DNA from: Meconema thalassinum
Taxonomy: Eukaryota; Arthropoda; Insecta; Orthoptera; Tettigoniidae
Length of the DNA stretch: 64,000 bases
Direction: 5' to 3'
Assembly: GCA_946902985.2 (NCBI GenBank)
Contig: OX336393.1
Coordinates: 46,453,131 to 46,517,130 of the forward strand
The notes under the pieces are model-generated. The model was given only the letters and a program-made list of their open reading frames with translations. It was not told the origin of the DNA and searched no databases. Both the position numbers and the translations under genes were made by a program. Below are positions 56,248 through 64,000 of this stretch, piece after piece (the first letter of the stretch is position 1; each line of letters opens with the position of its first letter).

Positions 56248-56935
56248 ATGGTGATAACAACACGTGAGAAGGACAGAGTAAACTCGGGGATAAAGATAGA
56301 CGGAGAGCAGTTGAAGAGAGTGCAGAGCTTCAATTATCTGGGAAGTGTCTTTGAAGAAAATGGGGGAAATGCCTTGGAATTAGATGAAAGAGGAAGTTGT
56401 GCTGATGGATTCTTCAAGAGTGTTAGAGGCATGATATGGAGCAAGGATGTGACACAGAAATGTAAAGGGATCATTCACAAGACATACTCTGTGCCGATCC
56501 TAACGTATGGATCAGACACTTGGGTGATGAGGGAGAGAGAGAAAATCAGAATACAAGCAGTGGAAATGAAGTTTCAGAGGAGTCGTATAGGTGTATCTAG
56601 AATGGACAGAGTCAGAAATGATAGAGTCAGAGAAATATTAAAGGAAGAATCCCTGGATAATAGGATTGAAAAATCAAGGCTACAGTGGTATGGACACGTG
56701 AAAAGAATGGGAGAAGAGAGAATACCACGGAAAATATGGAAATGGAGTGTGAGAAAAAGAGACCTAGAGGAAGACCAAGGGATAGGTGGATAAAGGGGGT
56801 GAAGAAAAGTGTCGAGAGAAAAGGACAACAGTGTCAGAAGAGAAGTGGTGGATGGACAGAAAACAATGGAGAGGCTTTGTGCTCCAAGCAGACCCAACCT
56901 GTGGTTGGAAACTGCTCTAGTTGATGGTGATGACG
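56248..56935 (+). pseudogene. LINE ORF2 C-terminal fragment
   Basis: The plus-strand frame encodes QLKRVQSFNYLGSVFEENGG, PILTYGSDTWVMREREKIRI, VEMKFQRSRIGVSRMDRVRN, RLQWYGHVKRMGEERIPRKI. A frameshift near 56750 moves the rest (KRPRGRPRDRWIKGVKKSVE) into another frame. It is the post-RT region of an RTE-like LINE of a different subfamily from that at 37856; the catalytic RT is absent. Confidence 0.82.
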
Positions 56936-57040
56936 AGGGCGGATCGTAAAGTAGTTGCCCCAATTATTGTTAGCCCCCAAAAATACATACAGGTAATTAA
57001 AAATATTCGTACTGTTGTACGTACCTTTCATTTTTTCCCA

Positions 57041-57240
57041 TCACAGCTCTAAATTTGAGATGCCCCTGTGGTTGAATGCAGCCGGCTGACTGTGGAACCA
57101 TCGTCGGACTGCTGTCTTGGCGTCATCGTTGCACGAGAATCGCTGTCCTGCCAGGTACTTCTTCAGCGGACCAAAAACGTGGAAATCACTAGGGGCGAAG
57201 TCCGGACTGTATGGCGGACGGTCCAGGCTCTCCAAGTGTT
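57041..57240 (-). pseudogene. mariner transposase C-terminal fragment
   Basis: The minus strand gives RPPYSPDFAPSDFHVFGPLK, the third catalytic Asp region, then YLAGQRFSCNDDAKTAVRRW. Terminal repeats are not recognised on either side. Confidence 0.8.
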
Positions 57241-57610
57241 GACCGACTGAAAGCTACAATATTAAATTTATTCAGGGGTAGACCAAGGTTAGAAAATGTT
57301 AAACAGATTGCTTCGGATGTAAGGTGTGGTCGCTATGAACAGAGATGGCCAAATTATTTTGGTAAAGTTGAATAGAAACAGATTATTTATTGGTATTTGG
57401 TTCATAGAACCTTCAACAATTTCCTGTGCCCCAATGAAGAGATTGTGTTTTTGTGACATCCAAGCCAGATCAGTCTTGGCGCCCAATTGAGGTAACTAGG
57501 CAGGAAATTAATTAAAGTAATGATTTCCAGACGATGATTTCCTGTGGCATAAAGCCTTCTAGTTAAGGTATCCGTATGACATTCAATACTAGAAACGGCG
57601 ATAGATTTAT
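57241..57610. other. no feature recognised
   Basis: GGGGTAGACCAAGGTTAGAA near 57276 resembles the 3' phrase of the LINE at 37990 (minus), so a short LINE piece may be present. Otherwise unique. Confidence 0.35.
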
Positions 57611-57965
57611 TTATTTATTTATTTTTATTTTTCGTATGGCTTTTAGTGCCGTGAGTGTCCGAAGACATGTTCGGCTCGCCTGAGTCTGTAGCTGCTTCCA
57701 TACCCTAAAGGGTGAGCTACAAGTTCCGTTCAATTTCAAGTAGTTCCAACTTTCGCCACCAGATATCAATGATACCTAGTGGTGAACGTTGAAACTTTGA
57801 TAGAGCGTTCTGACGAAATCTAACCTAACATATTTTGCTTTACACAAGCTTAGTCTGTGAAAGGATCTTTTACATGCCATAAATCTATGACATGGGACCG
57901 CCGGCTTTACTTCCCCTCCGAAGAAAGGCATACTGAAAGATTTTTAGCGCTCTTAAAGATAAGGT
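57611..57965 (-). mobile_element. SINE family 4 fragment joined to another repeat tail
   Basis: 57720-57960 matches the family-4 body in reverse (CTAGTGGTGAACGTTGAAAC, CATGCCATAAATCTATGACA, GGCTTTACTTCCCCTCCGAA). 57625-57685 (CGTATGGCTTTTAGTGCCGT, GTGTCCGAAGACATGTTCGG) is a different, common dispersed repeat. Confidence 0.7.
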
Positions 57966-58061
57966 TATAGGACAGAGAAAGTTCCGACACCACTCCGGTT
58001 TGCTTATTTAATGATTATTCTTTTAATGTCTATTGCCTAATATAAAATAAAATACGATAAT

Positions 58062-58411
58062 AGTACATTATGCAACGATCCTATGATGGCAATAATTAGG
58101 ACACGAGTATGTTTATAAAACGTGCGGATTCATGTGTCTTAATTACCATTATAGACGAGTTGCATACGACTGTTTATGTTCGACGATAATTATAACTATT
58201 TTATGTCCGAACGTAAATATTCAAAAATATATGTCGAGATTTCGCCAGTTTTATGTACTGAACAAAGCGCATGAGATGCAGAGAATACCATGGCCTCCTG
58301 GAATACCCCACTATGAGACTAGAAGCCACGCAGTTATAATGTGATAATGCCCCTAATTATGATACAGTTTTCTGACTTTTAATATATACATATCGACATT
58401 GTCGAACATAA
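58062..58411 (+). mobile_element. palindrome-headed MITE-like element, copy 5 (internally deleted)
   Basis: Both ends are present (ACATTATGCAACGATCCTAT and CATTGTCGAACATAAAAG), but the head palindrome has a shortened centre and most of the body is gone. Confidence 0.85.
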
Positions 58412-58439
58412 AAGCCTTTTTAAGTTAAATTAGTAAAAA

Positions 58440-60010
58440 AACAACAAGTAGTTCCGTGAAGAACTATACAGCCTATTTTCATGTATCCTATTCATGTTAA
58501 TTGACTCTATCTACACACAAAATTTCAGTTTGAAGGTTGTGATAGTTACGTATATATTGAGAACCGTCTAAATATTTCAGATGGTCGCCAGGTTCAATTT
58601 TGATTAATGTACTATTACATGAAGATTATTGTGTACGTGTGGTATTCAAACATCAATCGCATGATTAGAACACAAGAAGTAAAAACGAGATTTTAAAATT
58701 TCGCACAGCTGCCATCTTGTGGTTATGTAAACAATTGAAATAAATTAAATGCCAGTGGATTAACATTTGTATAAGCATTTAACGTGCAAAGTTTCACTGC
58801 ACTCGGATGGTTAAATCGCAAGAAACGTCTATTTAAATATTTATAATTCACGTCGCCGCCATGTTGGATTTGTGATCACCAGGTTACTGAAAGTCCTATA
58901 GGTGAACTTATGATGATGATGATAATTGTTGTTTTAAGGGGCCTAACATCTAGGTTATCGGCCCAAGTGAACTTATGCTCATGGCCCCTATGAACATAAA
59001 AAAAAATCAGTTCGATTGCTGTAAACAATTCGTAGATATTGAGAATTGTCTAAATATTTCGGATGCTCGGCATTTTGGATTGATATATGTATAGGCCATA
59101 GAGTTATGTATCATTAAAGGAAAATTATTGCGTAGCTTCATTATTCAAACTTTCACTTCGATCGCATGATTACCACTGAAGAAATAAAAACTTAATTTTA
59201 AAATTTCGCACAGCCGCCATCTTGAGGTTATGTAAACAATTTAACTAAATTAGAGGCCAGTGCATTACAATATGTATTTACTGTACCACATTTCACTGCG
59301 CTCAGAGAGTGAAATCTCGAGATAATTCTATTAAAATGTTTCAATTTCGCTTGGCCGCCATGTTCGTTTTGAACTTTACAGGTTTATGAAAGTTACATAG
59401 ATTGACTTGTACCAGTGCCCTTTATCACCGTACAAAATTCCAGGGTGGTATCTGTAAAAGTTTCGGAGAAAGAGAATTCCAGTCAAATATTTCGAACAGC
59501 CGCCATTTTGAGGTTATATAAACAATTGAAGTAACTTAGACGCCAGTGCATTACAATTTGTATAGACATTTGCTGTAGCAAGTTTCATTACGTTTGGATG
59601 GTTAAATCGCGAGAAAAGTCTACTTAAAAGTCTCAAATTCGCTTGACCGTAATGTTAGTTTTGTAGTTACCAAGTTTTTGAAAGTCTCATAGGTGAACTT
59701 CTAGTAGTGTCCTTTAACACCGTACAAAATTTCGGGGTGATATCGGTAATAGTTTCTGAGATGCTGAATGCTAGTGAAATATTTTGCACAGCCGCCATGT
59801 TGGATTGGTGAGACACAATAAAATTTGAAGGGCACGGTCGGGGTCGGCCAGAATGGTGCTACGATCTTACCGAGTTTCATTGAAATCGCTCCAGACGTTT
59901 AGAATTTATTAGGGGGGCCCACACACACACACACACACGTGCTCACACAGACACACGGACAAATGGTGATCTCACAAGCCTATTTTTTCATAAAATGAAA
60001 ATAGGCTAAT
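58440..60010 (+). mobile_element. family-B non-coding repeat, copy 3 (longest)
   Basis: It starts AACAAGTAGTTCCGTGAAGA. Modules of roughly 350 bp carry AAAATTTCGCACAGC(C)GCCA, TATGTAAACAATT, ATGGTTAAATCGC and a CGTACAAAATTTC phrase. It ends with CAGACGTTTAGAATTTATTA, GGGGGGCC, (CA)n and the hairpin CCTATTTTTTCATAAAATGAAAATAGG. A 54-bp LINE tail lies inside. Confidence 0.8.
58913..58966 (-). mobile_element. 54-bp LINE 3' end with 11-bp target duplication
   Basis: A minus-strand copy of the TTAGGGGCC/(ATC)n LINE tail seen at 31668 and 43190. GTGAACTTATG flanks it at 58902-58912 and 58967-58977. Confidence 0.88.
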
Positions 60011-60310
60011 AAAATATTCTTCAATACATACGATGTTGCATCTCATTTTTTGTACATACAGCAGATGACAAAATGCAACAAAGAAATGTCCTGCAACGGA
60101 GACCCGGCCTCAAAAGGAATGCTCCATAGAATTTGCAATAAAGAATTTGGATGCAGTCAGTTTTGGCATTATAATTTGGCAACCTCTGTAGAGATGAAAC
60201 GATTATCTCAGGATAGGGAGACAGGGAGGATAGAGGACTACCTCAAACCAGGCAAAACACTGAAGACTCAAACAATAACAGTAATAATAATAATAATAAT
60301 AATATTAATA
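60011..60310 (+). other. unidentified sequence ending in (AAT)n
   Basis: The frame 60050-60325 (MTKCNKEMSCNGDPASKGML...) has no known domain. The terminal (AAT)n suggests the 3' end of a LINE or SINE. Confidence 0.35.
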
Positions 60311-60860
60311 ACAATAAGGAAATAGGTCATTGATTTTCGAGCTAAACAATGTTGCAACTAGTGGGAACGAGTTGACTGCTGATCATAATGATGCTGATTA
60401 AATGAGATGTCTCGGAATAGCTCTAATTTCCCTGTTGGCTTATTTGTTTAAGTTGCTCAATCAAGTTTTAATCTGTATGATCGTCCTCGAGGGAGCGCTG
60501 TGATCTGATGTGTTGGATGGTTTGTTAAATAAAACTCGCTTTGTGTAGTTCTCCCCGAGGTCGAGAGAGGGCGCGCTCGTGAAACTGAACATCCCCAGAA
60601 CACGACAATTTGTTTTAAGGGCCTCATTTTTCTGATTTCCTAAATGGCAACACTTTGAGTTATTCTGACTGAGCAGTTGTTTTCTCCATGCCTTGTTTTT
60701 TTGATGAATCCGCTTTGTGGGCGCTTTCTCGAAGTGTTGCGAATCGGAAGTTATCGCGGAATGAAATTTACCAATTTTGCCGCCAAAATTACCACGGAAG
60801 ATAGTTTGTTTGAGAGGCGACCAAATGATTGTTTTTTTTTCTTAGGTTGTATTTTTATTT
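60311..60860. other. no gene recognised
   Basis: Unique-looking; a poly-T tract at 60832-60841 precedes the family-A element. Confidence 0.4.
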
Positions 60861-61701
60861 TTACCCTACTTTTCTCATTTTGCAAAAATGAGGAAAAAGT
60901 ACACTTATGAGTTCGATCCGGGAAAACGAGTGTCTGTCCGTCTGTCTGTCTGTCTGTCCTGACTGTCTGTCTGGCTGTGTGTGTGTCCCCCGCTATCAAC
61001 TCCTAACCGACTGCAGCTATGGAAACCAAATTTGGTATGAGTAAAGATCTATGCTGGAATATTTCAAGGCCATATTTGAATATGAGGTCAGTGCTACCAA
61101 CTGCTGAAAAATCGGAATTGAAATTTGAGCTCAATGTTGGATAACCTGGAAGGTATATATGGGAGCTATTCCAAAGTTGCCACACATATATATAATAATA
61201 TTTCAGTTTATTTTCCAGGAGGCCATACATGACCATGTTACCAACATGATTCTAAGCCAGCTGATAAGTCTAATTTTTAAATGCATGTAACTTCTACACT
61301 ATCAACTGGATTTCAACCAAATTTCATATGTACTATGTGTACAATAACAAATATGACTATGCCTATTCTTAAGAGCAACCAGGGCTGCCAACTGTTAATA
61401 AATGCTCTCTCTATTATTTTATCCTAATACCAATATATCAGAAAGTATGCAAACCAAGAGCTCGAAACTTTGCACACGTATAGTATATGACCTTCTACAT
61501 TAATTTGGAGTACTAGTATACGTCAGTACTGCCAACATGATTCCAAGCTTGTCGATAGCTCCAAATTTTAAATTTGCATGTTACTACTAGACTAGACTAA
61601 CAAATGGATTTCAACCAAATTTTGTATGTTACTTTTGTACCATAACTCATATGAATATGCGTATTCTTAAGAGCCAGCAGGGCTGCCAACTGTAAACAAA
61701 T

Positions 61702-61734
<33 letters not shown>

Positions 61735-62016
61735 TTTTACCCTAATATCTATAAATCAGAATATATGCATGCCAACAGATCTAAACTTTGCACACGTATA
61801 GTACCTAACATTATACATTAATTTAGGGTAACTAATGTACGTCAGTGCTGCCAACATTATTTAATCCTTCTGACAAGTTGAAATTTTAGATGCATGTAAC
61901 TTATATACTAACAAATGGATTTCATCCAAAATTGGCACAGTAATAGACCATAACATTTTAGATTTATTCATAAATTCTAAGAAAAGTAGGTTCTTTAGTT
62001 CGTCACGGAACTACTG
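60861..62016 (-). mobile_element. family-A non-coding repeat, copy 3
   Basis: Reverse orientation: CCTACTTTTCTCATTTTGCA hairpin, (GTCT)n at 60938-60975, three GGGCTGCCAACTG modules, a (CT)n tract at 61703-61733 unique to this copy, and the terminus GTTCTTTAGTTCGTCACGGA. Confidence 0.78.
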
Positions 62017-62589
62017 TAACGTGTTCATCTATTGACCCCACTGATGGGTGACAAGTGTAACGTGTTCTCCTTTGGGAGTTTGCTTGAACCAACACAAGTT
62101 ACTCTCTTGTAACATAATATGAAATATGGCCTACACTGAATGATCACGTTATATGTTTTCCAAAGATGCTTACTGAGTTTATTAGTTTTTTTTTGGTGGG
62201 GCACCATTAGGACACAACATAAAGCTGTAGCCTAAACATTTAGAATGAATGAACTAGCTATTAAGAAACACTTCAGAAACTCCTAAAATCAGGCCGTGGC
62301 AAGATTCCATCTTTAACCCTAGAATCATTTGTGTGGAAGAAAGGCTTGTCTTAAATATAGTTCTAGCTACTGGAAAGAAAGGCTTCATCTGAATAAAAGA
62401 ATTTAATAACCAAAATTGACAATGTGGTAATCATGAAAAATACGAAAGTGAGCTTTAGAAAATAATTTAAAAAAACATGAACGTATGAGAATTGGAAGTA
62501 TGAAATTTACTTAAAATGCAAACCTATGAATTTACTCAATTTAAATTGTTAAGACCAAGAAAATTGAGAGCTTGAATATGAGGCGACAG
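62017..62589. other. no gene recognised
   Basis: AT-rich, unique-looking; frames are short and without domains. Confidence 0.4.
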
Positions 62590-63330
62590 TTGGCTCACCA
62601 GCGAACATACAGAGTTCTTCGACCCCCGTGATGAAAGCGTTTTGAAGAACCTCGTGGCAAGACATCTTCTTCTTATTTAGCGGCGAAGCGACGAATAATG
62701 CGAAAGTTCGAAATGTGCCGAAGCGGTGGATCAGAATCCGTTAGCCGCACTTACGTTGCCTGCATCGTCACTACAGAACACGTCGTATTCATGACTAATA
62801 TTTGCCATTGAATATCTCGGCGAAAAGTACTTTATATTCACCATGGAACGAAATAATAATGTCCGAAGAAGAATGATCACACGGAGAGATTTCCGTACTT
62901 GTCAGCTCCCTTCACGTCGCCGTAATACAGATTTGAACTTAACACATCGTGATAGTATATAAACACCTTTCTCATTGCTTGCCCGGGTACTTATATCCCG
63001 CGACAACTGTTCCAACAACTTCCGTTTTTCCAAATGAAAACGTGAGACTGCGTCCGCCAATCAGCGCTCCTCTTCCGGGTTCTCCTACGAAGTTGCCAGC
63101 CCCGCCTCTTCTTGTGATTGGCTGAGTCGTCCAAGTCCCTCAACTCTTCGTTCTTCTTCCCGGGTTTTCCAGATGAAATTTCCGTTCAAGTAATTCGCCT
63201 TTTCACAGTGAGAACTGTTCCCTAAAGTCCCTTGCGCAACTTGTTATTGAGTAGCGCGTCTATATTTAGACCGTAGAATCCAAGTTGTACCAAGCCCTCT
63301 CAAAACCCTAAATGAATATTAAAACCTAGC
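62590..63330. promoter_or_regulatory. GC-richer promoter-like region
   Basis: Compared with its surroundings this stretch is rich in CpG. It holds AGTATATAAACACC near 62955, ACTTATATCCCGCG near 62990, GCCAATCAGCG near 63056 and GTGATTGGCTGAG near 63114 (CCAAT in both orientations). These look like core promoter elements of a host gene or of an LTR; no attached ORF is seen. Confidence 0.4.
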
Positions 63331-63500
63331 CTTCCGTATTCTCATATATTCACGTCGCGTAATTTTAAAATATTAAATAGATCGTATTTTCTATAATATA
63401 GAAAATCTATCTATCGATTCAAAAATTTAAAGCTCAGAAAATTTAAATAATAATAATAATAATAAAATTAACATTTTACAAACTTGGCCCAATATCTGCC
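63331..63500. other. AT-rich spacer with (AAT)n
   Basis: (AAT)n at 63447-63465; otherwise nothing. Confidence 0.4.
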
Positions 63501-64000
63501 GCGTTCTTCTTCTTCTTCTTCTTCTCCTTCATCATCTTTTCCCGCTCATGCGGGGTCGACGTTTTTGGCAAGTCTTTTCCATTTCCCTCGGTCCCAAATG
63601 GTGTTTTCGGTTAACTGCTTTTCTGCGAAGTCTTCCCGCACGCAGTCCATCCATCTTCTTCTAGGTCTGCCTCTCTCCCTCCTGCCCTCCATCTCAAGAT
63701 CCAGCACTCTTCTTCCCACATAGGTCTCATCCCTGCGCTTAATGTGACCATACCAGAGCAACCGCCTTTCTTGAACTTTCCTTGATGCTTGGGTTACCTT
63801 GACACTTCCTCGTATGAAGCTGTTCTTGATGTGGTCTTTCCTAGTAACACCACACATCCATCTCAGCATTTTCATTTCGGCTACATCCAGCCGTTTATTT
63901 TGCGACTGTACTATTGGCCAAGTTTCTGCTCCATATAGCATGGCAGGTCTCACCACACTTTTATAGGCTCTCCCCTTTACTTGGACATTTAGTCTCCTGT
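63501..64000 (-). pseudogene. LINE ORF2 C-terminal part, running off the window
   Basis: The minus-strand frame is open from the window edge to 63546: RLNVQVKGRAYKSVVRPAML, YGAETWPIVQSQNKRLDVAE, MKMLRWMCGVTRKDHIKNSF, LLWYGHIKRRDETYVGRRVL and RGRPRRRWMDCVREDFAEKQ. It is the post-RT region of an RTE/Jockey-like LINE, with a (GAA)n tail at 63508-63525. The rest, including RT, would lie beyond 64000. The frame is uninterrupted, so an intact upstream portion is possible. Confidence 0.85.

Overview
The window is eukaryotic nuclear DNA from an arthropod, most likely an insect. The evidence is AT-rich sequence with GT/AG introns and AATAAA signals, Tc1/mariner, Dong/R4, RTE-type LINE, Ty3/gypsy and Helitron-type elements, and at least five tRNA-derived SINE families. 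The mixture of long SINEs with CCGGC/GACCCGGTC tails and abundant mariners resembles large, repeat-swollen polyneopteran genomes (stick insects, cockroaches, orthopterans). That last step is inference; the species cannot be read from the sequence.

Region 1-5700 is the only gene-like part. It holds a FLYWCH zinc-finger ORF (+), a 93-residue small protein (-), an intronless two-BIR plus RING inhibitor-of-apoptosis gene (-), and a small spliced gene with a TATA promoter (-). A 114-bp direct duplication and a 150-bp tandem array lie upstream of that promoter. This compact cluster looks like an integrated DNA-virus-like or large-transposon segment, or a young host locus. I recognise no other protein of a known virus in it.

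From 5700 to the end almost everything is mobile DNA, much of it nested. (i) A palindrome-headed MITE-like family has five copies (about 5725, 35372, 48585, 55387 and 58062). (ii) Three families of long non-coding repeats (A, B, C) share a GCAAAA-centred hairpin terminus next to CA/CAGA microsatellites; A and B also share an AGTTCCGTGAAGAACT hairpin at the other end. They look like Helentron-associated elements. (iii) Tc1/mariner copies: 8305-9697, 20291-31079, 38946-39751, 39902-40692 and 57041-57235. (iv) A 5'-truncated Dong/R4 LINE at 16456-18296 sits inside an (ATT)n tract. (v) A young 9.46-kb LTR retrotransposon at 21453-30907 has 3334-bp LTRs, a GTAC target duplication and only a gag ORF; it interrupts the mariner at 20291-31079. 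(vi) A Helitron-like element at 32240-34806. (vii) LINE fragments and SINEs, several with clear target-site duplications.

The nesting gives a relative history: SINEs, LINE tails, mariners and family-A elements inserted into older repeats. The gag-bearing LTR element is the youngest event visible, with nine differences counted between its LTRs. The last part (62590-63330) is a GC-richer stretch with CCAAT and TATA-like motifs that may be a host promoter or an LTR. Beyond the 5' cluster I find no convincing host protein-coding gene.
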